Positions 1 to 8,846 of a stretch of DNA of 51,363 nt are shown piece after piece. The DNA is from a candidate division WOR-1 bacterium RIFCSPHIGHO2_01_FULL_53_15 (GTDB lineage Bacteria; Margulisbacteria; WOR-1; O2-12-FULL-45-9; XYB2-FULL-48-7). The stretch is from positions 1 to 51,363 of the forward strand of contig METM01000031.1 in assembly GCA_001772335.1 (NCBI GenBank), given 5' to 3'. The translations under genes and the position numbers were made by a program. The notes beneath the pieces are model-generated. The model ran no database searches. It was not told where the DNA came from and worked only from the letters and a program-made list of their open reading frames with translations. Numbering within the stretch: position 1 is the first letter of the stretch; every line of letters starts with the position of its first letter.

Positions 1-69
1 CGTATAATATAGATTATTCGGAGTAGCGTGTCAAGTGGTTTTTCGGATATCAGCCCGCCCCATCCGCCA

Positions 70-339
70 TTATTTAGTCGGCTTCGTCACCTCGGCCGGG
101 TGTAGCTCTGGGCTGGCCGATTTCTCCGCGCCACACTCTACCGGCCGGGAATTGGGATTAAATAACGCGCTCTGGCACTTCGCCCCGGCAATCGCACCGT
201 TCCCATCGGTATCCGCCTGATTAAACTCCGCCCGGCTTATGCCACCGCTGCGGCGCCCGTCAACCATCTCGATATTATCTAAGATCCGCTTCTCATACCC
301 GGCCCTCTGCTTGACCGCCTTCACCGCGTTAACATCCAT
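70..339 (-). CDS. small protein with one EF-hand-like loop
   Basis: An 89-residue protein. A strong AGGAGGAG Shine-Dalgarno lies 6 nt before the ATG, which makes this a real gene. The middle carries ISRAEFNQADTDGNGAIAG: a helix end followed by a DxDxNG loop, the pattern of a calcium-binding EF-hand or dockerin half. The canonical Glu at the last loop position is not obvious, so calcium binding is inferred. There is no signal peptide or membrane segment. The gene diverges from the fabD operon. Function is unknown; a calcium-responsive or protein-protein module is the most that can be said. Confidence 0.6.
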   Translation of the reverse strand: MDVNAVKAVKQRAGYEKRILDNIEMVDGRRSGGISRAEFNQADTDGNGAIAGAKCQSALFNPNSRPVECGAEKSASPELHPAEVTKPTK

Positions 340-374
340 TTCATTCTCCTCCTATTTTTCCCGGCTACCCGGCT

Positions 375-397
375 TCCCAGATACTCTGATATCCCTT
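375..397. repeat. short copy of the CTGATNNCC word repeat
   Basis: About three degenerate units (cagatact, ctgatatcc, cttatatcgg) upstream of the EF-hand gene. The same word family recurs at 17583-17620, 30464-30500 and 31320-31400. Confidence 0.45.
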
Positions 398-449
398 ATA
401 TCGGCCCCCCCAAGAAAATTTCACTCTATTTTGAGCTCGGGATTTTTGG

Positions 450-455
450 TATAAT
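450..455 (+). promoter_or_regulatory. -10 element (TATAAT) of the fabD operon
   Basis: A perfect TATAAT in the gap between the EF-hand gene and fabD. No convincing -35 lies at 16-18 nt; TTGAGC at 431-436 is only 13 nt away. Transcription would begin near 462, giving a leader of about 190 nt before fabD. Apart from a possible small reading frame at 540-653, I see nothing else in 340-649. Confidence 0.4.
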
Positions 456-539
456 GGACAAGTCTAATCTAAAAAATGTTTCTCTCCGCTGGCGAGAGAT
501 TTGCAAATCTTGCGCCAGTGGTACAAGTTGTGTTTTAAT

Positions 540-653
540 ATGAATAAATTTGTCGGAAAAAGAAATTATCAAAAGCTCCTTGTTTATCAAAAACGGCAGA
601 CAGTGCCTGCCATTTTCTTCTGGACCGCAATACATCCAAAGGGCTTAAAATGA
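540..653 (+). CDS. possible 37-residue leader ORF or gene remnant before fabD
   Basis: An ATG-initiated frame of 37 codons whose TGA overlaps the fabD ATG (ATGA), the arrangement used for coupled genes here. The start NYQKLLVYQK resembles the N terminus of four-helix-bundle (S23-like) proteins, but the match stops after about 15 residues, where a GGCAG/CTGCC inverted repeat lies (595-611). It may be a decayed gene start or a coincidental frame. No good Shine-Dalgarno is seen. Low confidence. Confidence 0.2.
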   Translation: MNKFVGKRNYQKLLVYQKRQTVPAIFFWTAIHPKGLK

Positions 654-1531
654 AAACCGCCTTTGTTTTCCCCGGCCAGGGGTCGCAGTCGGTGGGGATG
701 GGCAAAGGTTTTGCTGAAAAACTCCTTGAGCAGGCGAACCAGATCCTCGGTTTTGACCTAAAGAAAATCGTCCTCGAAGGGCCCGAAGAAGAACTCATAA
801 AAACTGAAATACAACAGCCGGCGATCTTTACGGTGAGCGTCGCCGCGCTGGAAGAAAGCAGAAAGCAGAAAGCGGAACTCGGAACACAGGTAGCCGCCGT
901 CGCCGGCCACTCGCTTGGCGAATACTCCGCACTCTACTCTGCCGGCGCTATCTCATTCGAAGATGGGGTCAAAACCGTCCATCTGCGCGGCAAGTTCATG
1001 CAGGCAGCGGTCCCAGCGGGCGAAGGGGCCATGGCCGCGCTTCTGGGGGGCGATCGAGACGCCATCATTAACATATGTAAGGGGGTCGGCGGCGTCTGGC
1101 CGGCCAACTTCAACTCGCCAGGCCAGATCGTCATCTCCGGTAAGAAAAGCTCTGTCGAAGCGGCCGGCGAAAAGTTAAAAGCCGCCGGGGTCAAAAAAAT
1201 CATTCCCTTGGCAGTATCCGCCCCCTTCCACTGCCCGCTCATGCAGCCGGCGGCGGACAAACTGGCAATCGAGCTGGAGAAAATCACGATCAACGATGCT
1301 AAAATACCGGTCTATGCCAATGTCACGGCCGCGCCGGTGAAAAGCGGGGCGGAGATAAAACAATTGCTCGTAAAGCAGGTGACGGCTCCCGTGCTCTGGG
1401 AAGATTCGATCAAAAAAATGATCGCTGACGGCGTGACTTCTTTCATTGAAGTCGGGCCTGGGAAGGTTTTAACCGGGTTGATCAAAAAGACCGATCCGAA
1501 TGTGGAGGTAAAATCATATGTCGAAGCTTAA
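650..1531 (+). CDS. fabD: malonyl-CoA:ACP transacylase
   Basis: Transfers malonyl from CoA to acyl carrier protein to supply fatty-acid elongation in the cytosol. The 293-residue protein begins with the FPGQGSQ motif, has the nucleophile motif GHSLGEYSAL around residue 90, and the catalytic His in APFHCPLM near residue 195. The first helix region after MGKG is several residues shorter than usual. Residues about 68-81 (EESRKQKAELGTQV) are encoded by an AGAAAGC-type word repeat at 851-890, as in lpxC. First main gene of fabD-fabG-acpP-fabK-fabF; it overlaps fabG by 14 nt. Confidence 0.95.
   Translation: MKTAFVFPGQGSQSVGMGKGFAEKLLEQANQILGFDLKKIVLEGPEEELIKTEIQQPAIFTVSVAALEESRKQKAELGTQVAAVAGHSLGEYSALYSAGAISFEDGVKTVHLRGKFMQAAVPAGEGAMAALLGGDRDAIINICKGVGGVWPANFNSPGQIVISGKKSSVEAAGEKLKAAGVKKIIPLAVSAPFHCPLMQPAADKLAIELEKITINDAKIPVYANVTAAPVKSGAEIKQLLVKQVTAPVLWEDSIKKMIADGVTSFIEVGPGKVLTGLIKKTDPNVEVKSYVEA
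851..890 (+). repeat. AAGCAGA/GGAACACAG word repeat inside fabD
   Basis: Degenerate tandem gaaagca-gaaagca-gaaagcg followed by gaactcggaacacagg, in frame within fabD. It resembles the lpxC insert at 20607-20644. Confidence 0.6.
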
Positions 1532-2261
1532 AGATAAAGTCGCGTTAGTGACCGGTTCGGCGCAGGGAATCGGCAAGGCGATCGCTGTCGCGCTGGCCAA
1601 AGAGGGGGCAAATGTCGTTGTCTCCGACATTAACATTGAGCTCGCTCGGCAGACGGCCAAAGAGATCGAAGCGCTGGGAGTCAAAGCCATGTCGATCAAG
1701 ACCAATGTCGCCGACCTGGCCGACGTTGAAACAGGCGTCGCCGAGATCGTGAAGGCCATGAGCCGGATCGACATTCTGGTCAATAACGCCGGTATCACCA
1801 AGGATAATTTATTGATCCGGATGAAAAAAGAGGAGTGGGATGCGGTCATCGGCGTCAACCTGACCGGCGTCTTCAACTGCACAAAAGCGGCCGCCGCCTT
1901 GATGATGAAGCAAAGATACGGTAAAATAATCAGCATTGCCAGTATCGTCGGCCAGATGGGGAACTTCGGCCAGGCGAACTACGCGGCGACCAAAGGCGGC
2001 GTGATCGCCTTCACCAAAACGGTGGCCAAGGAGCTGGCCTCGCGCGGCGTGACGGCCAATGCGGTCGCGCCCGGCTTTATCCAGACGGCGATGACCGACA
2101 AGCTCTCGGACGAGGTCAAGAGGAAAATGATGGAGCTCATCCCATTGGGCAGGCTCGGCACGCCCGATGACGTGGCCAACGCGGTCCTCTTCCTGGCCGG
2201 CCCGGAGTCGGATTATGTGACCGGGCAGGTCATAGCCGTCAACGGCGGCATGTACATGTAA
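1518..2261 (+). CDS. fabG: 3-oxoacyl-ACP reductase
   Basis: NADPH-dependent short-chain dehydrogenase that reduces 3-oxoacyl-ACP. The 247-residue length is typical. Visible motifs: TGSAQGIGKAIA (nucleotide-binding glycine loop, residues 12-23), NNAG near residue 89, the Ser/Tyr/Lys catalytic set in SIASIVGQ and YAATKGG (about 138-160), and the C-terminal VTGQVIAVNGGMYM. An AGGTAAA-type ribosome site lies inside the end of fabD, and the 14-nt overlap suggests translational coupling. Confidence 0.96.
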   Translation: MSKLKDKVALVTGSAQGIGKAIAVALAKEGANVVVSDINIELARQTAKEIEALGVKAMSIKTNVADLADVETGVAEIVKAMSRIDILVNNAGITKDNLLIRMKKEEWDAVIGVNLTGVFNCTKAAAALMMKQRYGKIISIASIVGQMGNFGQANYAATKGGVIAFTKTVAKELASRGVTANAVAPGFIQTAMTDKLSDEVKRKMMELIPLGRLGTPDDVANAVLFLAGPESDYVTGQVIAVNGGMYM

Positions 2262-2341
2262 ATAATGAAACGCTATCACTAAATAAATGCGCTTGGGCTC
2301 ATTTCTCGAATGGGAAAATGCAATTATAGGGAGGTGAAGTA

Positions 2342-2587
2342 ATGGACGAAAATAAAATTTATGACGATATCAAAAAGGTCGTAGTCGAACAGCTCGGGGT
2401 CGCCGAATCAGAGGTCAAGCGCGAGGCCTCGTTCGTCGACGACCTCGGCGCCGATTCGCTCGACACCGTTGAGCTGGTCATGGCGCTCGAAGAGGCGTTC
2501 GGCATCGAGATCCCGGATGAGGACGCGGAAAAGATCAAAACGATCGGCGACACGATCAGCTACGTGATGTCGCACGCCAAGAAGTGA
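2342..2587 (+). CDS. acpP: acyl carrier protein
   Basis: An 81-residue acidic carrier protein. [21 protein letters not shown] contains the Ser (about residue 40) that receives 4'-phosphopantetheine. A strong GGGAGGTGA Shine-Dalgarno lies just before the ATG, as expected for an abundant protein. The 80-nt gap after fabG is the largest in the operon and may hold a processing site, though no clear terminator or promoter is seen. It carries the acyl chain for fabD, fabG, fabK, fabF, fabZ and the Lpx acyltransferases in this window. Confidence 0.97.
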   Translation: MDENKIYDDIKKVVVEQLGVAESEVKREASFVDDLGADSLDTVELVMALEEAFGIEIPDEDAEKIKTIGDTISYVMSHAKK

Positions 2588-2594
2588 AAATAAA

Positions 2595-3554
2595 GTGAAG
2601 CTGCCAGAATTAAAGATCGATAAGTTAACGGCCAAACTCCCTCTCATTCAGGGGGGGATGGCCGTGCGCATCTCAACGGGCGCCCTGGCCGGCGCGGTCG
2701 CTTCGACCGGCGCCATCGGCATCATCGGCGCTTCGGGCATGGCCTTTGATGAACTGCGCAAGGAGATCGCGATCGCGAGGGAGCGGGCGGCGGGAGGCAT
2801 CGTCGGCATCAACATCATGTTCGCCGCCAGGGATTTTATCGGCATCGTCCAGGCCGCCATCCAGGAAAAAATCGACCTCATTATCACGGGGGCTGGTTTT
2901 TCCCGAGATATCTTTAAATACGGCAAGGACGGCGACACCCCGATCGTTTCCATTGTCTCGACCGCCCGCCTCGCGGCGACCGCCGAAAAGCTGGGCGCCT
3001 CGGCCATTGTGGTCGAAGGCAAGGAGGCCGGCGGCCACCTCGGCACCGACCAATCGGTCTGGGATATCTTCCCGGAGGTCAAGAAAGCGGTCAGCCTCCC
3101 TGTCATCGCCGCCGGGGGCATCATCAACGGCGCGGAGATGTGCCGCGCGCTCAAGGCGGGGGCGGCTGGGGTGCAAATGGCGACGCGCTTCGTCCTCTCC
3201 GACGAGTGCAACGCGGCGCCCTCGTTCAAACAACGCTACCAGACGGCAACCAAAGATGACGTTGTCCTCATCCAATCGCCGGTCGGTATGCCCGGCCGGG
3301 CAATCAAGACGGCATTCGTCGAAAAAATCCTGGCTGACCAGGCGCCGAAGCCGGCCGGCTGTGATTTCTGCCTCAAGAAATGTTCATTCAAATATTGTAT
3401 CATTCAGGCCCTGATCAATTCGCAAAAAGGTGACATTGACCATGGCGTGGTCTTTTCCGGCGAGTACGTCTGGAAGATTCCCGACCGCTCAATCAAGCCC
3501 GCCGCCAGAATCGTCAAGGAGATCCTTCAGGAAGCTGCGGAGGCGGGCTGTTGA
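2595..3554 (+). CDS. fabK: enoyl-ACP reductase II (FMN-dependent)
   Basis: Reduces enoyl-ACP in the last step of each elongation cycle. The 319-residue protein belongs to the nitronate-monooxygenase/FabK TIM-barrel family: [12 protein letters not shown] at the N terminus, VGINIMF, the GKEAGGHLG motif near residue 145 and the AAGGI phosphate-binding loop near 175. A Cys-rich tail ([13 protein letters not shown], about 259-271) could bind metal. Its place between acpP and fabF supports FabK rather than a nitronate enzyme. GTG start 7 nt after acpP. No fabI or fabL is present in the window. Confidence 0.9.
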   Translation: MKLPELKIDKLTAKLPLIQGGMAVRISTGALAGAVASTGAIGIIGASGMAFDELRKEIAIARERAAGGIVGINIMFAARDFIGIVQAAIQEKIDLIITGAGFSRDIFKYGKDGDTPIVSIVSTARLAATAEKLGASAIVVEGKEAGGHLGTDQSVWDIFPEVKKAVSLPVIAAGGIINGAEMCRALKAGAAGVQMATRFVLSDECNAAPSFKQRYQTATKDDVVLIQSPVGMPGRAIKTAFVEKILADQAPKPAGCDFCLKKCSFKYCIIQALINSQKGDIDHGVVFSGEYVWKIPDRSIKPAARIVKEILQEAAEAGC

Positions 3555-4768
3555 CCAGAGTCGTCATAACCGGTCTGGGCGTCCTCTCCCCCATCGGGAC
3601 AGGCAAAGAGGTCTTCTGGCAAAACCTGACCGCCGGCAAGAACGGCATTGGCCCGATCACCCATTTTGATGCCGCCGCCTTTACCTCTCACATCGCCGGC
3701 GAAGTCAAGGACTTTGAGCCCGGTCTTTACCTGGAAAAAAAAGAGGCCAGGCGCCTGGTCAGGTTCATCCAGTTCGGCGTGGCCGCCTCCAAGCTGGCTG
3801 TCGAAGATGCGAATTTGCAAATCACGGCGGACAACGCCGCTGAGATCGGCGTCATTTTCGGCTCTGGCATCGGCGGCATCGGTTTTCTTGAGGAGCAGGC
3901 CCGCAACCTGCACGAGAAAGGGCCCGACCGCCTTAGCCCATTCACCGTCCCTTTTATGATCACCAATATGGCCGCCGGTTATATCTCGATCATTCTCGGC
4001 GCCAAAGGACCGAACATGTGCGTCGTCACTGCCTGCGCCACCGGCACCAACTGCATCGGCGAGGCTTTTAAGCTGATTCAGCGCGGCGCCGCCCGCGCCG
4101 TCATCGCCGGCGGGGCCGAGGCCGCTATCACGCCGCTTGGCATCGGCAGTTTTTGCGCCGCCCGCGCCCTCTCCAATACCGGCAGCCGGCCGTTTGACAA
4201 AAACCGTGACGGGTTTGTCATGGGCGAAGGCGCGGGCGCCGTCATACTCGAAAGCCTTGAATCGGCGCAGGCCCGCGGCGCCGGGATCTACGCCGAGATC
4301 GTCGGCTACGGCCTGAGCGGCGACGCCCATCACATCACCGCGCCGGCGCCCGGCGGCGAAGGCGCCATCCGGGCGATCCGCGCCGCGCTCAAAGACGCCG
4401 ACCTCTCCCCGGCCGGCATCGATTATGTCAACGCGCACGGCACCTCGACTGAACTCAATGATAAGTTCGAAACAATGGCGCTCAAGGCCGTTTTCGGCGA
4501 GCACGCCCGCAAGTTAGCAATCAGTTCTAATAAGTCAATGCTCGGCCACCTGCTCGGGGCCTCGGGCGCGGTCGAGTTCATCGCCACCACCCTTTCGGTC
4601 AAAAACGACGTCGCCCCGCCAACGATCAACTATGAAACGCCTGACCCCGACTGCGACCTCGATTACGTTCCTAATCAGGCGAAAAAGATGAAGATCAACG
4701 CGGCGCTCTCCAACTCCTTCGGCTTCGGCGGACACAACGCGATCCTGGTGGTAAAGAAATTTATCTGA
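3551..4768 (+). CDS. fabF: 3-oxoacyl-ACP synthase II
   Basis: Condenses malonyl-ACP with acyl-ACP. The 405-residue protein has the Cys-His-His triad of thiolase-fold condensing enzymes: Cys in VTACATGTN (about 161), His in [11 protein letters not shown] (about 299) and His in [14 protein letters not shown] (about 336). The C terminus [11 protein letters not shown] is standard. Translation begins at TTG, overlapping the fabK stop by 4 nt; no other start fits. Last fatty-acid gene of the operon. Confidence 0.96.
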   Translation: MTRVVITGLGVLSPIGTGKEVFWQNLTAGKNGIGPITHFDAAAFTSHIAGEVKDFEPGLYLEKKEARRLVRFIQFGVAASKLAVEDANLQITADNAAEIGVIFGSGIGGIGFLEEQARNLHEKGPDRLSPFTVPFMITNMAAGYISIILGAKGPNMCVVTACATGTNCIGEAFKLIQRGAARAVIAGGAEAAITPLGIGSFCAARALSNTGSRPFDKNRDGFVMGEGAGAVILESLESAQARGAGIYAEIVGYGLSGDAHHITAPAPGGEGAIRAIRAALKDADLSPAGIDYVNAHGTSTELNDKFETMALKAVFGEHARKLAISSNKSMLGHLLGASGAVEFIATTLSVKNDVAPPTINYETPDPDCDLDYVPNQAKKMKINAALSNSFGFGGHNAILVVKKFI

Positions 4769-4775
4769 TGTTATA

Positions 4776-7700
4776 ATGCGGCGAGTGAAAAAATACTCGC
4801 TGGCCGCGTTTTTTCTGGCCTTATTTACGCTCGCCGTGTGGGCCGAGCAAGCGGCCTACACGTCTCAATATCCGCAGATCGATATCTCCGGTTTTAAAAA
4901 ATGGGAAAACAAACAGGTCGAGGTCGCGCCGAGCCGGAATTATTTTACCGGCCTGACCCAGCTGGGCGGCTTTTATCCGACGTTTTCCGGCGGCCCCTGG
5001 CAGGAACGCCTCCAGCTCAAGATTCTCGGCCAGCTCTCCGAGAGCCTCTCCGTCACCTACGACCTCGACCAGCAGCCGGAGACGCCCGAGCGCTTCGACG
5101 TCAAGGTCAAATACTATAACAACGAGCTGACCTTCGGCGACATCAACGCCAATTTTACCGGCAACGAGTTCGTCTCGGCCTCAAAATTCCTGAACGGCGT
5201 CATGCTGAGCTCCAAGGACAGCTGGTACGACATCCTGACGGTCCCCTCGGCCAAGCTGAAAAGCCAGACGCAGGCCCTCACCTCGCAAAAGGGCAACAAC
5301 ACGCGCGGCCCATATAATCTGGGGCACGGCTCGATCGTCGAGGGCAGCGATCTGGTCCAGCTGAACGGCGTCTATTTGCGGCGCAACACCGATTACACGA
5401 TCGACTACTTCGAGGGCAAGATAACTTTCAACCGGATACTCAACACGACCGATGAGTTCAAATATTCCTATGAATACACCAATGTGCTCGATCTGTTTTT
5501 CCCCACGCTCTCCAAGCGCGATTTCTTCGGTTTCCAGTCAAGGTTCACGATCGATCCCGAACAGTTCGGCAAGCCGGCGCCGAAAGAGGAGCCGGTCATT
5601 CTCGCCGCGCGCGACATTTTCCCGACAGCCGGCACGGTCGAACCGGAAGTCATGGAAGGAGAGGCCTCCGGCCAGTATCAGCTGACGCGCACCCCGGTCA
5701 TCAATTTCAGCGAAACCCTGACTTTCATGGGGACCCAGCTGAAAAAGAACGAGGATTACATCATCCGCTACGATTCCGGCGAGATCAAACTGCTGACCCG
5801 CTTCCTGCCGACTTCCGAAGAGGCGCTCGTCGTCGAATACAGGCACTTTGAGACGTCAAGGGAGACGGAGCCGATCGCCGGGATCGGCAGCCGCGGCCCT
5901 TATCACACAAAACACGGCCAGCTCGTGCCGGGCAGCGAAAGGATCGAAGTCGACGGCAAGCTTTTTGTCCGGGACCTCGACTACAAGATCTCATATCCCA
6001 AGGGCGAAATAATGTTTGGGGTCGTGATCGGGCCGACCTCCCAGATCAAGGCCGGCTACAGCTACAATGTGACCGCCCTGCCGCCCGCCGCCGTCTCAAA
6101 ATTCCCCAAAGAGCTCAAGCTGGGGGCGACCTATCTTCGGGAATCGGCCAAGCAGGCCGCCGCTGCGCCAACGGCCACCGTGATTGATTCTTTCGCCGGC
6201 CAGACGCTGATCACCGGCAATTTTGTTCTCTCGCTCAAGAACCGCCCGCTTCTCCCCACCGGCGAAGCCGCGCTGGTCGTCACCCTGCGCCAGGGCGGCG
6301 TGACGCGTCAGCTGACCTTTGAAGTTGATTACACGGTCCCGACCGTCGAGGTCGATCCGGCCACCGGCAATTACAATGTCATCCCGCCGGTCCCCCTCTC
6401 CTACGTGACCGATCGCGCTGATCCGAGCGACGGCTATGACACCGGCACGCTCTATTTCTTCAATCAAAGTTTCGGCGCCAGCGACGAGGTTAACGTCACC
6501 TACTCGTACCAGAAAAGCATTGTCGGCAAATATACCGACGTCGGCAACGGCAACCGCGGGCCGTATTTCCTGCGCAATATCCGCCAGATCGTGCCGGGTT
6601 CCGAGACCGTCCAGGTCTGGGATCAGGGCTCGTCGGCCATCATCACCTACACGCGCAATCCCAGCTTCGACGCCACAGCGGGCGATACCGGCTATTCGAT
6701 CAATTATGACCCGAACAACCCCTCGATCACATTTAACAACCCGCTGGCGACGAGCAAGAACTTCCAGGCCATTTACCAGTATGTGCCGGTCAGCGCCTCG
6801 ACCGGCGGCAACATTGCCCAGGCGGCCATGGGTTTTGACGGCAGTTTTAAGATCGGCAATATTTTTAAGATCGATTCCGCTTACGCCAGGAGCGAGACCG
6901 ACCAGGTCTATGTGGCCGAAACGACCGTGGAGACCTTTGCCGGCAGCGGCTCAAAGCTCTATGCCCTGCACTCGCCCGCCGCCATTATTGAGGGCAGCGA
7001 AAAGATCCTGGTCAATAACCTGCTGGTCAACCGCGACATCGATTATTTCATCACCTACACGGCGCCCGGCTCCTTCAACTTCTTCTATATCTCGCCGGCC
7101 ACGCTCGATGCCATTTCCGTCGAGTACAAGTATCAATCGAGCTCGGGCCTCGCGGCCGAGACCAAGACCAAGGTCGACTCCGCCTTCCGTTTGGGCGCCG
7201 AGACAAAATTGTTCGGCGACGCGCTGACGGTCAACGGCCAGACCAAAAAGGTCGGCTTTGATTTCTCGCCGTTAGGCGGCACCGCGATCGGTCTCGGCTC
7301 GAATTACGAGGAATACAACGTGAATTATAAGCCGGAGTTCCACTCTTTTTATTCTAATTATTCCTACAAGTTCAACCAGAACCCCATCGGCGCCACCCGC
7401 TCGACTTTCCTGCGCAGCTATGATAATTCTCTGGCCGCCGGCCTCAACCCGGGCGGGCTGGCCAGGGTCGATCTCGGCTACCGCACGTTCTCAACCCTGG
7501 ACGACCTTCTCTCGGCCGGCGCGCTCCACACGAGCGATAACCTGCAGACCTCGTATTCGGGCAGCGTTGTCCCCGCCGATTGGCAGAGGGGGGTGTTGAC
7601 GCTCAGCCAGAAATACGAATACCGCAAGACAACATCGAAAAATCACGTGGTCAACGTCAACGACCCCAACCGCTCAACGCAGAATATCGATTATTACCAC

Positions 7701-8846
7701 GCCGGGAGTAATTTAAAATTCACCGACCGCGTCGGCCTGGGCTATGACTTCCAATACAACGAACCGGTGACGCTCGGCTCGCTGGAAACCAGGACCGCCC
7801 ACACAAAAGCGGTTGACAACGCCTACAACCTCTCGCTCGACCTGACGACCTTGTTCCTGCAGAAATGGACGACCCGGTTCTCGATCTTGAATCACACCGA
7901 TTACAAAATCGTGCCAACCGACAGGGCGATCGAAACAAAAAATGAGACCTATCACATGGACGTGACCCCCTTCAGCCTCCTGAGCGGCTCGCTCGATCAC
8001 AATCGCCAGGAGAGGACCTCTTACATCGAAGGCGGGGAAAATCCGCTGAGCCTGCGCACCAACGGCGCGACGCGCCTCACTCCTTTCCCGTGGCTATCCG
8101 CCGGACTGAACGCCTCAAAGAGCGAGAACGTGCCGGAGACCGGCGCCGCCAACAAAAGCACCGGCCGCACGATCGGCTGGGAAGCCGATTACACGCCGAT
8201 CACCCTGAGCATTTTGCGGCTGACCTCGCGCTTTGCCGCCTCCGATCAGCGGCAGACGGCGCCCGCCGGCACGCAGACGGTCGCGACGAAAACGAATACC
8301 TTCTCGCAGACTTTCACGCTCAACCTGACCCTCATCCCCAGCCTGCCGCTGACTGTGGGCTACAACCAGGAGGATTACAAGAATTCCAATAATTCGACCA
8401 CCGCGCCGATCACGACGGAAACCTCAAACAACACGGTGACCGCCCAGACCTCGCTCGCCCTGCCGTTCCTGCCGCGCCTCAGCCTCTCCGCCGACTATAC
8501 GCGCAAGATCACGATGGACAAGCTGGCCAATCAAAGCCGGCCCAAAACCCTGACCAACGGCAAAGCCAGCTACCAGATTTTCAGCTGGGGGACGCTCGTC
8601 TACGATCTCGCGGATGAGAACAACCGGGGCGAGGTGCAGGCGGGCGCCGTGGCCGACATTGACTACAGGAAGACAACCCAGACCTACAGCTTAAACATTG
8701 TCATTCCGGTCGAGAACCCGGTGCTGACAAATTTTACCCTCGTCGCTTCGCTCAAGCAGGTCGACTATAAGAACAACAAGAACACGACCGGCACGGATGA
8801 CTTTAGGGCGAGTTTGCTCTCGATTGAGGGGACGATGAATTTCTAA
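4776..8846 (+). CDS. very large outer-membrane/surface beta-repeat protein
   Basis: A 1356-residue secreted protein with no family I can name. Residues 1-23 form a signal peptide cut after AVWA. Residues about 170-800 hold at least five copies of a 55-75-residue unit with the pattern RGPY...H..IVPGSE.V.VNG..L.R..DY.IDY..G.I.F...L.....V.YEY (near 178, 296, 374, 590 and 720). Residues about 850-1356 are long alternating beta-strand stretches, and the last residue is Phe (SIEGTMNF), typical of barrels inserted by BamA. It starts 7 nt after fabF. The TATAATG at the start could be a -10 but sits too close to serve this gene. Probable outer-membrane barrel with periplasmic or surface beta repeats. 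Confidence 0.75.
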   Translation: MRRVKKYSLAAFFLALFTLAVWAEQAAYTSQYPQIDISGFKKWENKQVEVAPSRNYFTGLTQLGGFYPTFSGGPWQERLQLKILGQLSESLSVTYDLDQQPETPERFDVKVKYYNNELTFGDINANFTGNEFVSASKFLNGVMLSSKDSWYDILTVPSAKLKSQTQALTSQKGNNTRGPYNLGHGSIVEGSDLVQLNGVYLRRNTDYTIDYFEGKITFNRILNTTDEFKYSYEYTNVLDLFFPTLSKRDFFGFQSRFTIDPEQFGKPAPKEEPVILAARDIFPTAGTVEPEVMEGEASGQYQLTRTPVINFSETLTFMGTQLKKNEDYIIRYDSGEIKLLTRFLPTSEEALVVEYRHFETSRETEPIAGIGSRGPYHTKHGQLVPGSERIEVDGKLFVRDLDYKISYPKGEIMFGVVIGPTSQIKAGYSYNVTALPPAAVSKFPKELKLGATYLRESAKQAAAAPTATVIDSFAGQTLITGNFVLSLKNRPLLPTGEAALVVTLRQGGVTRQLTFEVDYTVPTVEVDPATGNYNVIPPVPLSYVTDRADPSDGYDTGTLYFFNQSFGASDEVNVTYSYQKSIVGKYTDVGNGNRGPYFLRNIRQIVPGSETVQVWDQGSSAIITYTRNPSFDATAGDTGYSINYDPNNPSITFNNPLATSKNFQAIYQYVPVSASTGGNIAQAAMGFDGSFKIGNIFKIDSAYARSETDQVYVAETTVETFAGSGSKLYALHSPAAIIEGSEKILVNNLLVNRDIDYFITYTAPGSFNFFYISPATLDAISVEYKYQSSSGLAAETKTKVDSAFRLGAETKLFGDALTVNGQTKKVGFDFSPLGGTAIGLGSNYEEYNVNYKPEFHSFYSNYSYKFNQNPIGATRSTFLRSYDNSLAAGLNPGGLARVDLGYRTFSTLDDLLSAGALHTSDNLQTSYSGSVVPADWQRGVLTLSQKYEYRKTTSKNHVVNVNDPNRSTQNIDYYHAGSNLKFTDRVGLGYDFQYNEPVTLGSLETRTAHTKAVDNAYNLSLDLTTLFLQKWTTRFSILNHTDYKIVPTDRAIETKNETYHMDVTPFSLLSGSLDHNRQERTSYIEGGENPLSLRTNGATRLTPFPWLSAGLNASKSENVPETGAANKSTGRTIGWEADYTPITLSILRLTSRFAASDQRQTAPAGTQTVATKTNTFSQTFTLNLTLIPSLPLTVGYNQEDYKNSNNSTTAPITTETSNNTVTAQTSLALPFLPRLSLSADYTRKITMDKLANQSRPKTLTNGKASYQIFSWGTLVYDLADENNRGEVQAGAVADIDYRKTTQTYSLNIVIPVENPVLTNFTLVASLKQVDYKNNKNTTGTDDFRASLLSIEGTMNF

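Noticed and set aside
2648..3275. Long antisense frames over fabK and similar GC-rich genes
   Set aside because: Arg/Ala-rich or Ser-rich shadows caused by GC-rich codon use, without ribosome sites or recognisable motifs.
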